Assembly: GCF_036347135.1 (NCBI RefSeq)
Contig: NZ_CP108938.1
Location: 3,472,001-3,536,000 of the forward strand
From: Streptomyces sp. NBC_00775
Lineage (GTDB): Bacteria > Actinomycetota > Actinomycetes > Streptomycetales > Streptomycetaceae
Direction of reading: 5' to 3'
Length of the DNA stretch: 64,000 bases
The notes below the pieces were generated by a model. That model saw only the letters and a program-made list of their open reading frames with translations, was not told where the DNA came from and made no database searches. The position numbers and the translations under genes are program-made. Numbering within the stretch: position 1 is the first letter of the stretch; each line of letters starts with the position of its first letter. Shown here piece by piece: positions 25,972 through 36,648 of this stretch.

Positions 25972-27663
25972 CTACCGTTCCCAGCCGACCTTGGCGAAGT
26001 CGATGTTGCCGAGGCCCGGAACCCCGTAGTTGGCGAGGCCCTTGCGCACCGCCATCACCTGGGGGCGCTGATAGAGCTCGACGTCGTGGCCGAGCCGCCA
26101 GATCTCGGCGTCGGCCTGGTTGTAGAGCTCGGTGGCACGGGTGCGGTCGAGGGTTCCGGCGGCCTTCTTGAGCAGGCCGTCCAGCTTGGCGTCCGAGACC
26201 CGGCCGTAGTTCAGGAAGGCCTGCTCGCCCTTCGGCTGCTGGTAGATCGACACCGTCGACCCGGGATAGGTGAGTCCGGTGAAACGGAAGATCACCATGT
26301 CGAAGTTGCCCTTGAACAGGTACTTCGAGGCGTAGTCGTTGGCCGGCACCTTGGTGATGTCCACGGCGACGCCGGCCTGGGCGAGCATCTGCTGGATGAG
26401 CTGGGCGAGGTCGAGGCCGAGGCGGTTGGTGGCGTTGCTCAGCACGAACCGCAGCCGCAGCTCCTTGCCGTCCTTGACCCGCGGCTTGCCGTCACCCTGG
26501 CTCTTCCAGCCCGCGCTGTCCAGGATGCGCCGCGCCTCGTCGAGGTCGTACGTCCCCCACGGCGAGGAGTGGTCGGCGTACCCGGGCTGGTTGGTCATGA
26601 AGATGTGGTTGCCGAGCAACGGGACGCCGACGGGCAGTCCCTCGGCGGCGACCTGCGCCAACGCCTCACGTCTGACGGCTCGTTGGACCGCGTGCCGGAC
26701 GTCGATGTCCGCCAGGGGACCGCCCACTCCGTTGAGGGAGACATGCACCTCGTCCCAGGCGGAACCGGTCCTGATCTCGCTGTCCTTGGCGCCCTTCAGC
26801 TTCGCGTAGTCCTCCGTCGTCGCCGCGTTGACCGCGTCGATCTCGCCGTTGAGGTACGCCTGCTGGGCGGCGTCGGGCAGCAGCGTACGGAAGATCACCT
26901 TGTCGAGGCGCGGTGGGGTGCCCCACCATCCGGGGTCGGGCACGGCGGTGACGGTCTGCGCCGTGCGGTCGATCGAATCGATCCTGAAGGGGCCCGCGGT
27001 GACCGGGATCCGGTTGATCCAGCCCTTGTTGAACTGGTCAGGGGTGCCGGTGGCCGGGGCCGGAAAGAGCGGGGTGAACAGCCGCTGCCAGTCGGCGTAC
27101 GGGGTGCTGAAGACGACCTTCACCTCGTGCGCGTCCGCGCCCTGGCGTACGTCCTTGATCCGGTCGTATCCGGACGGGTCCGCGATGCCGAACCGGTCGT
27201 CGCCGCGGCCGAGCGCCTGCCACTGCGCCGCGAAGTCCCTTACCGAGAGCGGTTTTCCGTCCGACCAGCGCGCCTTCGGGTTCAGGTGGTAGGTGACGGT
27301 CTGCGGGGAGGTGGAGGTGAGTTCGGCCGAGGTGACGTAGTCCGGGTCGGCCTGCGGGACACCCTTCGCGTCCAGCCGGAAGAGGACGGGTTCCACCAGG
27401 CTGTCGATCTGCTCGACCTGGTCGACGGCGCCGTCGGTCTGGTTGAAGTTGTACTGCGTGACCCACTGCGGGTTCGCGAGGGTGAGGGTGCCGCCCTGCT
27501 TCAGCTGGTTCACGGGGCGGGAGTTGATGTCCTGGGAGCCGTACTCGACGGCCTTCGTGGGGGTTCCCCCGTCGGGGTGTGCGCCGCCGGACGACGTACA
27601 TCCGGAGACCAGCGCCAGCATCACGAGACCGGACGCGACCCAGGACCGCCGCAAACGCGCCAC
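25972..27663 (-). CDS. Oligopeptide ABC transporter substrate-binding lipoprotein
   Basis: This 563-residue protein belongs to the SBP_bac_5 family that delivers peptides or related solutes to an ABC permease. A lipoprotein signal with the lipobox LVSGC sets Cys22 as the lipidated residue, so the mature protein sits on the outer face of the membrane. Further family signs are GGTLTLANPQW, YHLNPKARWSDGKPLSVRDF, and GPFRIDS. GTG 27663 opens the gene. It is divergent from the two permeases and fused ATPase, separated by 124 bases containing palindromes, so the whole set is probably one transporter. The peptide specificity is unknown. Confidence 0.93.
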   Translation of the reverse strand: MARLRRSWVASGLVMLALVSGCTSSGGAHPDGGTPTKAVEYGSQDINSRPVNQLKQGGTLTLANPQWVTQYNFNQTDGAVDQVEQIDSLVEPVLFRLDAKGVPQADPDYVTSAELTSTSPQTVTYHLNPKARWSDGKPLSVRDFAAQWQALGRGDDRFGIADPSGYDRIKDVRQGADAHEVKVVFSTPYADWQRLFTPLFPAPATGTPDQFNKGWINRIPVTAGPFRIDSIDRTAQTVTAVPDPGWWGTPPRLDKVIFRTLLPDAAQQAYLNGEIDAVNAATTEDYAKLKGAKDSEIRTGSAWDEVHVSLNGVGGPLADIDVRHAVQRAVRREALAQVAAEGLPVGVPLLGNHIFMTNQPGYADHSSPWGTYDLDEARRILDSAGWKSQGDGKPRVKDGKELRLRFVLSNATNRLGLDLAQLIQQMLAQAGVAVDITKVPANDYASKYLFKGNFDMVIFRFTGLTYPGSTVSIYQQPKGEQAFLNYGRVSDAKLDGLLKKAAGTLDRTRATELYNQADAEIWRLGHDVELYQRPQVMAVRKGLANYGVPGLGNIDFAKVGWER

Positions 27664-27676
27664 ACCAGCTCCCCGA

Positions 27677-27750
27677 TTGACAGAGCGTCAACTACCCGAA
27701 CTGATCTCCGATTTACGTGCCGAGACCATAGCATTGGCGTGCGTCACGCC
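27677..27750. promoter_or_regulatory. Two palindromes in the divergent transporter promoter
   Basis: TTGAC-N5-GTCAA (27677-27691) and GGCGTG-CGT-CACGCC (27736-27750) are both perfect inverted repeats in the 124-base gap between the binding-protein and permease genes. They are candidates for operators coordinating the two divergent transcripts. No regulator gene is adjacent on this side. Confidence 0.4.
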
Positions 27751-27787
27751 GATGAACCGACGACCTTCCTGAGCCATGAGGAGTCAC

Positions 27788-28771
27788 ATGGTCAGGCGCC
27801 TGTCCCAGCGTCTCATCCACTGCGCGATCCTGCTGCTGGTCTCCACCCTTCTCTCGTACCTCGTCAGCTCCACCGCCCTCAGCCCGCGCGCCTATTTCCA
27901 GGACCGCCAGCCGCGCCCGCCGGCGGCCTCCGTCGACCGTGAACTCGCCACGCTGGGACTCGACGACCGCACGCCCGTCGTCGACCGGTTCGCGCACTGG
28001 TCCTGGCGGGCCCTCCACGGCGACCTGGGACGCACCATCGACGGCGAGTCGGTCAACGCCGAGTTCGGCCGGCGGGTGGGGGTCTCGGCACGGCTACTGC
28101 TCGTCGGCACACTCGTCGGCACCGGTCTCGGCGTCCTCGCGGGGGTCTGGGCTGCCGTGCGCCGGGGCCGGCTCCCGGACCGGGCGCTGACCGTCTTCTG
28201 CTTCCTCGTCCTGTCCGTGCCCACCTTCGTGCTGGCGCTGCTGTTCAAGGACGGCGCCCTCCAGCTCAACCAGGCGGTGGGACACACGGTGATCCGCTAC
28301 ACCGGCGAGCGCACCCCCGGCCACACCGGCGGACTGCTGTCCCAACTCCAGGACAGGGCCTCCCACTTGGTGCTTCCCGCGGCCACCGTCGCCCTCGGTT
28401 CCGTCGCCTCCTACAGCCGCTACCAGCGCGGCGCGACCCTCGACGTCCTCGGCTCCGACCATCTGCGGACGGCCCAGGCCAAGGGGCTCACCCCCGGGCG
28501 CGCGCTGCTGCGGCACGGACTGCGGACCTCGCTCATCCCGATGACCACGTTCTTCTCGTTCGGGTTCCTGACCCTGTTCACCGGCTCGGTCTTCGCCGAG
28601 CAGATCTTCGGCTGGCCCGGTATGGGCAGCTGGTTCATGGACGCGGCACAGAAGGGCGACGTCAACTCGGTGGTGGCGGTCAACCTGTTCGCCGCCGTGA
28701 CGGTGCTGCTCGCCGGCCTGGTCGCCGATGTCCTGCTCGTCGTGCTCGACCCGAGGGTGCGGCGCGGGTGA
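27788..28771 (+). CDS. Oligopeptide ABC transporter permease (DppB/OppB type)
   Basis: The 327-residue inner-membrane protein has about six spans. The binding-protein-dependent permease loop is seen as RTAQAKGLTPGRALLRHGLRTSLIP, the EAA motif region that docks on the ATPase. GSVFAEQIFGWPGMG is typical of OppB/DppB. ATG 27788 is chosen for AGGAG six bases upstream; ATG 27776 is four codons earlier but has no such site. Its stop overlaps the next start (GTGATG at 28768), so translation is coupled. Confidence 0.93.
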   Translation: MVRRLSQRLIHCAILLLVSTLLSYLVSSTALSPRAYFQDRQPRPPAASVDRELATLGLDDRTPVVDRFAHWSWRALHGDLGRTIDGESVNAEFGRRVGVSARLLLVGTLVGTGLGVLAGVWAAVRRGRLPDRALTVFCFLVLSVPTFVLALLFKDGALQLNQAVGHTVIRYTGERTPGHTGGLLSQLQDRASHLVLPAATVALGSVASYSRYQRGATLDVLGSDHLRTAQAKGLTPGRALLRHGLRTSLIPMTTFFSFGFLTLFTGSVFAEQIFGWPGMGSWFMDAAQKGDVNSVVAVNLFAAVTVLLAGLVADVLLVVLDPRVRRG

Positions 28772-29612
28772 TGCCGGGGCTGCGCGGGCTGGCCCGCTCA
28801 CCACGCGCCCTCACCGGGGCGGTGCTGATCCTGGCCCTTTTCCTGCTGGCCTTCGTCGGCCCGCACCTCACCCCGTGGAGCCATACCGACGTCGACTACA
28901 CCACGCTGCGCGGCACACCGGACGCCCGGCACTGGTTCGGCACCAACCGAATCGGCCAGGACGTCTTCGCGCAGACGGTGCGCGGACTGCAGAAGTCACT
29001 GCTCATCGGACTCTTCGTCGCCCTGTTCAGTACGGGGCTCGCCGCCGCGGTCGGCACCTGCGCGGGCTACTTCGGCGGCTGGACGGACCGGGTCCTGATG
29101 TTCCTGGTCGACCTGCTCCTCGTACTCCCCGGCTTCCTGGTCCTGGTCGTCGTCGCGCCGTCGCTGCACGGGGCGGGCTGGATGGCGTACGTGGGACTGC
29201 TCGCCGCCCTCGGCTGGATGCTCACCGCGCGGGCGGTGCGGGCCATGACGCTCTCCCTGAAGGAACGGCCGTACGTCACCGCCGCCCGCCACATGGGAGT
29301 CGGCCCCTTCCTGATCATCCGGCGCCATCTCCTCCCCCACATGGCGTCCTTCCTCATCACCCACGCCACGATCGCGGTGGCCGGAGCGGTGATCAGCGAG
29401 ACCGGTCTGTCGTACTTCGGCTTCGGGGTGCAGCCGCCGGACGTGTCCCTGGGCACGCTCATCGCCGACAGTACGGATGTGGCGCTCACCTATCCCTGGA
29501 TGTTCTTCTTCCCGACCGGGCTGCTGCTCTGCTTCGTCCTCGCCGTGAACCTGCTCGGCGAGGCGCTGCGCGACGCGCTCGACCCGGTGGCCGTCCGGGC
29601 GGAGCTGCGCGT

Positions 29613-29616
<4 letters not shown>
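28768..29616 (+). CDS. Oligopeptide ABC transporter permease (DppC/OppC type)
   Basis: This 282-residue permease has a hydrophobic N-terminal helix, then the WFGTNRIGQDVFAQTVRGLQKSL segment typical of OppC, and five further spans. The ATPase-docking loop is AARHMGVGPFLIIRRHLLPH. GLSYFGFGVQPPDVSLGTLI is a strong OppC signature. The start GTG 28768 overlaps the previous stop, and the stop overlaps the ATG of the ATPase gene (ATGA at 29613), so the three are one tightly coupled operon. Confidence 0.93.
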
Positions 29617-32057
<2,441 letters not shown>

Positions 32058-32100
32058 TCCCGGGGTTCACCCTAGGTATCGGGAGATGCTTCGAATGTGA

Positions 32101-32325
32101 CCCTGGGTGGAGCACCTCGTCCCGTACGGTGCGCAGTTCCTCGGCAGGAGCCGCCACGTCCGCGGCGATCTCAGGGCTGTCCGGCCTGACGTATCACGTG
32201 TGGCTGCGCACGACTCCCGTACCGGCACAGTCACCTGCCATCGTCAGGTCACCGAGGAACGTCAGCGCCTCGTCGGCGTAGGCGAGTTCCATCGGCGGTT
32301 GGTACACCTTGGTCGTCAGCAGCAA
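32101..32325 (-). pseudogene. Possible small ORF or decayed gene next to the peptide gene
   Basis: On the minus strand a frame from TTG 32325 (or ATG 32292) to TGA 32194 reads with strongly G/C third positions; it includes MELAYADEALTFLGDLTMAG. Its TTG overlaps the stop region of the peptide gene. The same frame past the TGA stays codon-biased to about 32101 (DSPEIAADVAAPAEELRTVR), as if a longer gene had acquired a stop. I do not recognise the product. A 32-43 residue peptide is the other reading. The rest of the 258-base gap before 32315 shows nothing more. Confidence 0.35.
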
Positions 32326-32474
32326 CCACCGGCAGTACCACCGGTCAACGGGACGTACGTCACCTCGGAAGCCGGTACACCCGTGGCACCCGAAGCCGCT
32401 ATCCCAAATCCGCTGACAATAATCCCGAGCACAAAAGCCAAGGCCGCGACGAACAGAAAGATCCGTCCCTTCAT
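32316..32474 (-). CDS. Small secreted or membrane peptide ending in Gly-Gly-Cys-Cys
   Basis: This 52-residue product begins MKGRIFLFVAALAFVLGIIV, a charged start with a long hydrophobic core as in a signal peptide or anchor, followed by a Gly/Ala-rich stretch and a 20-odd residue tail ending TYVPLTGGTAGGCC. AAGGTGGAG lies just before ATG 32474. It is divergent from the HTH-TPR regulator at 32751, and both upstream regions share GTCAAG elements. A membrane-targeted short peptide beside an HTH-TPR regulator resembles RRNPP peptide-signal pairs of Firmicutes, but this is inference. The C-terminal Cys pair is unusual and might be modified or cross-linked. It is too small for family assignment. 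Confidence 0.65.
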   Translation of the reverse strand: MKGRIFLFVAALAFVLGIIVSGFGIAASGATGVPASEVTYVPLTGGTAGGCC

Positions 32475-32500
32475 TACTCCACCTTTCGAATCTCGCGGTA

Positions 32501-32697
32501 AATTGACACAATGAGTCAAGTTCAAATTACTCAGTCGGTCAAGTCTAGATTTGGTAAAAGATGATGTTGCATGGGAAATCGGAATATCTACATCCACTTC
32601 GAAGGCGAACGAGGCACTTCACATGGGACCATTGGGGGTTAATTGACCAAATGCCAAGCGCACCTCCGACTTGACTGATTGACGTGCGACAGTCAAG
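32501..32697. promoter_or_regulatory. GTCAAG operator cluster between the peptide and HTH-TPR genes
   Basis: The 276-base divergent gap is clearly AT-richer than its surroundings. It holds AGTCAAG at 32514 and GGTCAAG at 32537 (direct repeats 23 bases apart) near the peptide gene, and a perfect inverted repeat CTTGACTG-N12-CAGTCAAG at 32670-32697 near the regulator gene. AATTGAC also occurs at 32501 and 32641. Shared elements at both ends suggest that the HTH-TPR protein controls both transcripts. Confidence 0.55.
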
Positions 32698-32750
32698 CTG
32701 GTAACTTGGCTTTGTAATATGGAATGTCAGGAACTCCAGAAGGAGTCCAG

Positions 32751-34109
32751 GTGGACTACACCGAGGCGCAGACCCCCACAGGCCTTGGCGAGCGCATGAG
32801 GACACTCCGCACCAGGCACGGACTGAAGCAGCAGGACCTGGCCTCACAAGACGTTTCGATCAGCTACATCTCCTTGATCGAAGCAGGCAAGCGCACACCG
32901 TCGGACGCGGTGCTCGCCACCATCGCCAACAGACTCGGAAGCTCCGTCGAATACCTCCGCACCGGACGGGACGGCCACGAGCTGGGAGAGACGCACCTCA
33001 AGGTGGCGTTCGGCGAGATGGCCCTGCGCAACGGGGCCAACGGCGAAGCCCTGCAGACCTTCAGCGAAGTCCTGGCCCATCGCTCGGCCCTGGACGCCTC
33101 GATGACGCGCCGCGCCCTCGTAGGGCAGGCCACCGCGCTTGAGAAGCTGGACCGCCTGGAAGCCGCGATCCCGATCCTTGAAGAGCTGTTCCGCGACCCC
33201 GCGCTCGCCGCCGGCTCGGACGACTGGTGCCAGATCGCCGTCGCTTTGTGCCGCTGCTACCGCAACTCCGGTGACATCGCGGTCAGTATCGAGATCGGCG
33301 AGCGGGCCCTGGCCGAGCTCGACTCCCTGGGCCTCGATGTGACGATGGACCACATCCAGCTCGGCTCCACGCTCATGGGCTCCTACCACATGCGGGGCGA
33401 CCTGACCCGGGCCCACCTGCTCGGCGAGCGCCTCATCCCGGCCTCCGAGGCGGAGGGCTCGTACGCCGCCCGAGGCGCCGTCTACTGGAACGCGGGGCTT
33501 GTCGCCAACTCCCGGGGGAAGCTGAACGAGGCACTCGCCCTGGTCGAGCGAGCCCTGGCCATGATGGCCGAGGGTGACAACCAGCGCCATGTCGCCGCTC
33601 TCAAGATGAACTTCGGTTACCTGCTGATGCAGAGCGACCACCCCGATCCCGACCGGGCCAAGGACGTCCTCGAATCCGCCCAGCAGTCCCTGGCCGAGGT
33701 CGGCAACGCCGATGAGCTCGCCCGGTGCGAAGTCCTCCTCGCCGACGCGGACAAGGCACTCGGGCAGTGGGACGACGCCGTGGCGCACGCCGAGCGGGCA
33801 CTGGGGCTGCTCGGCACCGAGCCCCGGGTGCTCTCCGCGGGCGCACGGGCGACACTCGCCGAGGTCCACTTCCTGCGGCAGGAACCCGAACTGGCGCTCC
33901 AGTACCTGCGGGCAGCAGCTCGCCAGCTGCGGCACTTCCCGCCGTCCCGCGAGGCCGCCATCAACTGGCGTCACATCGGCGACCTGTGGCAGCGCCACGG
34001 CGGAGACGTCAGGGAAGCCCTCAAGGCCTACGACATGGCGCTCTCTTCGGCCGGCGTTGCCCCCAGCCCCAACGTTCAGGTCCCCTCGCTCGCCGACGAC
34101 CGGCGGTAG
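32751..34109 (+). CDS. HTH-TPR regulator (XRE helix-turn-helix with TPR domain)
   Basis: The 452-residue protein has an N-terminal XRE-type helix-turn-helix (about 14-68, with LKQQDLASQDVSISYISLIEAGKRTPS) and then about nine tetratricopeptide-like helical pairs to the end, such as VAHAERALGLLG and EPELALQYLRAAARQL. This domain order is that of RRNPP-type and related Streptomyces regulators, in which the TPR part binds a peptide or partner. GTG 32751 is used because AAGGAG lies six bases before it; an upstream ATG at 32724 has no such site. It is divergent from a small secreted peptide gene and flanked by GTCAAG sites. Binding of that peptide is a hypothesis. Confidence 0.85.
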   Translation: MDYTEAQTPTGLGERMRTLRTRHGLKQQDLASQDVSISYISLIEAGKRTPSDAVLATIANRLGSSVEYLRTGRDGHELGETHLKVAFGEMALRNGANGEALQTFSEVLAHRSALDASMTRRALVGQATALEKLDRLEAAIPILEELFRDPALAAGSDDWCQIAVALCRCYRNSGDIAVSIEIGERALAELDSLGLDVTMDHIQLGSTLMGSYHMRGDLTRAHLLGERLIPASEAEGSYAARGAVYWNAGLVANSRGKLNEALALVERALAMMAEGDNQRHVAALKMNFGYLLMQSDHPDPDRAKDVLESAQQSLAEVGNADELARCEVLLADADKALGQWDDAVAHAERALGLLGTEPRVLSAGARATLAEVHFLRQEPELALQYLRAAARQLRHFPPSREAAINWRHIGDLWQRHGGDVREALKAYDMALSSAGVAPSPNVQVPSLADDRR

Positions 34110-34181
34110 CCAAGGCCCCGTCCCCATCCAGAACGCCCCGCTCATCGCCCCTCACCGTCCTCTCCTCTGTTCCTCTCCGCG

Positions 34182-36428
34182 CTATGCCTCGAAGACAGGC
34201 CGCAGCCAGCACACCGCCAGCGGCGGCAGCGTGAGCGCCGCGCTCCAGGCCTGCCCGTGCCAGGCCGTCGCCTCCGCCCGGACGACCCCGCCGTTGCGTA
34301 CGTCGCTGCCGCCGTACGCGGCGGCGTCGCTGTTGAGGACCTCCCGCCAGGCGCCGCCCTCCGGCAGCCCGACGCGGTACCCGGTGCGGACGACCGGCGA
34401 GAAGTTGCAGACGACCACCAGCGGGCGTCCGTCGGCGTCGTAGCGCACGAACGACAGGACGTTGGCCTCGGCGTGGGAGCCGTCGATCCAGGCGAAACCG
34501 GCCGGCGAGGTGTCGAGTTCCCACAGGGCCGGGGTCCCGGCGTAGATCCGGTTGAGGTCACGCACCAGGGAACGGATCCCCCGGTGGTCGTGGTGCCCCG
34601 GCCAGCCCTCGTCCAGTACCCACCACTGCGGTCCCGCGTCATGGTCGAACTCCGCGCCCTGTCCGAACTCCTGTCCCATAAAGAGGAGTTGTTTTCCGGG
34701 GTGGGCCCACATGAATGCCAGGCACGCGCGTAGATTCGCCCTCCGCTGCCACCAGTCCCCCGGCATCTTGGCCACCATGGCTCGTTTTCCGTGCACGACT
34801 TCGTCGTGGGAGAACGGGAGCAGATAGTTCTCGCTGTAGGCATAGACCATGGCGAACGTCATGTCGTCGTGGTGATAGGCGCGATGCACCGGGTCGCGTT
34901 CCAGATAGTCGAGCGTGTCGTGCATCCAGCCGAGGTTCCACTTCAGGTCGAAGCCGAGTCCGCCGAATCCATCGGGGCCGACCTCGAAAGTGGGCCGGGT
35001 CACACCCGGCCATGCGGTGGACTCCTCGGCGATGGTGAGCGCACCCGGCACCCTGCGGCGGACGGTGTCGGTCAGCTCCTGGAGGAAGGCGACAGCGGCC
35101 AGGTTCTCCCTGCCACCTCGCTCGTTCGGGCTCCAACCCCCCTCGGGGCGCGAGTAGTCGAGGTAGAGCATGGAGGCCACCGCGTCCACCCGCAGCGCGT
35201 CGATGTGGAACTCGGAGCACCAGTAGACGGCGTTGGCCACCAGGAAATTGCGGACCTCTCGGCGGCCGTAGTCGAATTCCAGGGTCCCCCAGTCCGGATG
35301 ATGTGCGCGGCGCGGGTCGCCGGGTTCGTAAAGGTGCTCTCCGTCGAAGCGGGCGAGTGCGAATTCGTCGCGCGGGAAATGCGCGGGAACCCAGTCGGCG
35401 ATCACACCGATACCGGCGGCGTGCAGGGAATCGACCAGATACCGGAAGTCGTCGGGATCCCCCATTCGGGCAGTGGGGGCATAGAACCCGGAGACCTGAT
35501 ATCCCCACGAGCCGCCGAAAGGATGCTCCATCACCGGCATGAACTCCACGTGGGTGAATCCCAAGTCGCTCACATAGCACGGGAGTTCCCCGGCGAGCTG
35601 CCGGTAGGACAGACCCGGGCGCCACGACGGCAGGTGCACCTCGTACACGGACATCGGGCTCGCCCGGCAGTGCCGGCCGCCGCGGTTCGCCATCCACTCC
35701 GTGTCCGTCCACTCGTACGTCGAGGTGTGGACGACGGACGCGGTGGCGGGCGGGCACTCGGCGGCGCGGGCCAGCGGGTCGGCCTTCTGGGCCAGTTGCC
35801 CCGCCCGGGTGCGGATCTCGTACTTGTACCGGGTGCCGGCGCCGGCCCCCGGCACGAACAGCTCCCAGATCCCGCTGGACCCGAGCGAGCGCATCGGGTG
35901 CGCGACGCCGTTCCAGCCGTTGAAGTCGCCGATGACACGCACCCCTTGGGCGTGCGGCGCCCAGACGGCGAAAGCGGTGCCCGTGCTGCCGTCCAGGGTC
36001 AGGACGCGTGCGCCGAGGACCCGCCACAGCTCCTCATGGCGCCCCTCCGAGATCAGGTGCAGGTCGAGTTCGCCGAGAGTGGGCAGGAACCGGTAGCCGT
36101 CGTCGTGCTCCTCCTGCCGCTCCCCGTACGTCACGAGCAGCCGGTACCCGGTCGCCTTCTCGCCCGGCAGCGCTCCGGTGAACAACCCGCCCGACTGGTG
36201 GGCCAGTTCTGCCCGGACACCCTCGTCCGTGACCACCGTGACGGCTCTGGCCAGGGGCCGGAGCACGCGTACGACGACGCCGGAGCCGTCCGCTGCCGCG
36301 TGCGCCCCGAGGACCGCGTGCGGGGCGTGGTGGGCGCCGGCGAGCAGCCGCTCCAGCTCGGCATCGGCCAGCCGGGCGTCCGGGAGTCCGGGGCGCACGA
36401 GGGTTTGAGCGTGCCGTGTCTGCAGCAA
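34182..36428 (-). CDS. glgB: 1,4-alpha-glucan branching enzyme
   Basis: This 748-residue GH13 enzyme forms alpha-1,6 branches in glycogen or GlgE-made alpha-glucan. The N-terminal CBM48 region (about 40-260, with AVWAPHAQGVRVIGDFNGWNG) precedes the barrel: YQVSGFYAP, GVIADWVPAHFP, the nucleophile Asp415 in ALRVDAVAS, acid Glu468 in TIAEES, and the last acid region YLLPFSHDEV. Its extra N-terminal stretch of about 40 residues matches actinobacterial GlgB. It is the last gene of a minus-strand series after GlgE and maltokinase; a 220-base gap containing a repeated hairpin element separates it, so it may have its own promoter. Confidence 0.97.
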   Translation of the reverse strand: MLQTRHAQTLVRPGLPDARLADAELERLLAGAHHAPHAVLGAHAAADGSGVVVRVLRPLARAVTVVTDEGVRAELAHQSGGLFTGALPGEKATGYRLLVTYGERQEEHDDGYRFLPTLGELDLHLISEGRHEELWRVLGARVLTLDGSTGTAFAVWAPHAQGVRVIGDFNGWNGVAHPMRSLGSSGIWELFVPGAGAGTRYKYEIRTRAGQLAQKADPLARAAECPPATASVVHTSTYEWTDTEWMANRGGRHCRASPMSVYEVHLPSWRPGLSYRQLAGELPCYVSDLGFTHVEFMPVMEHPFGGSWGYQVSGFYAPTARMGDPDDFRYLVDSLHAAGIGVIADWVPAHFPRDEFALARFDGEHLYEPGDPRRAHHPDWGTLEFDYGRREVRNFLVANAVYWCSEFHIDALRVDAVASMLYLDYSRPEGGWSPNERGGRENLAAVAFLQELTDTVRRRVPGALTIAEESTAWPGVTRPTFEVGPDGFGGLGFDLKWNLGWMHDTLDYLERDPVHRAYHHDDMTFAMVYAYSENYLLPFSHDEVVHGKRAMVAKMPGDWWQRRANLRACLAFMWAHPGKQLLFMGQEFGQGAEFDHDAGPQWWVLDEGWPGHHDHRGIRSLVRDLNRIYAGTPALWELDTSPAGFAWIDGSHAEANVLSFVRYDADGRPLVVVCNFSPVVRTGYRVGLPEGGAWREVLNSDAAAYGGSDVRNGGVVRAEATAWHGQAWSAALTLPPLAVCWLRPVFEA

Positions 36429-36481
36429 CGGTGGGGTCCTCTCCGGGTAGTTGGTTGTCTGCGGGCCGGTGGGGGCTGGTC

Positions 36482-36633
36482 GCGCAGTTCCCCGCGCCCC
36501 TAACGGCGCGGGGCTGCGCCCCGCGATCCCACGCCCGCCCCCGGTTCTTCAGGGGCGCGGGGAACTGCGCAATCTTTTAGGGGGTCTGGGGGCGCAGCCC
36601 CCAGGGATGGGACGGGTAGGGGCGGCGGGGGCG
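36482..36633. repeat. Streptomyces intergenic repeat with nested hairpins (copy 1)
   Basis: This element fills the mak-glgB gap. A perfect 20-base inverted repeat (36482-36501 and 36551-36570, beginning GCGCAGTTCCCC) encloses an 8-base hairpin, CGCGGGGC with GCCCCGCG. It continues with CTGGGGGC-GCA-GCCCCCAG and a GGATGGGACGGGTAGG tail. The same modules recur at 63326-63493. I recognise this as a word very frequent between Streptomyces genes. It could terminate or attenuate mak transcripts before glgB. Confidence 0.85.
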
Positions 36634-36648
36634 AGGAAACCACCCGCC

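Noticed and set aside
32194..32196. Selenocysteine or programmed recoding at the TGA of the small minus-strand frame
   Set aside because: No selenoprotein motif or selenocysteine element is visible; simple mutation of a gene, or a short peptide, is more likely.
32316..32474. Calling the small peptide a lantibiotic or other RiPP precursor
   Set aside because: No modifying enzyme gene is adjacent; the pair with an HTH-TPR protein is the only context.
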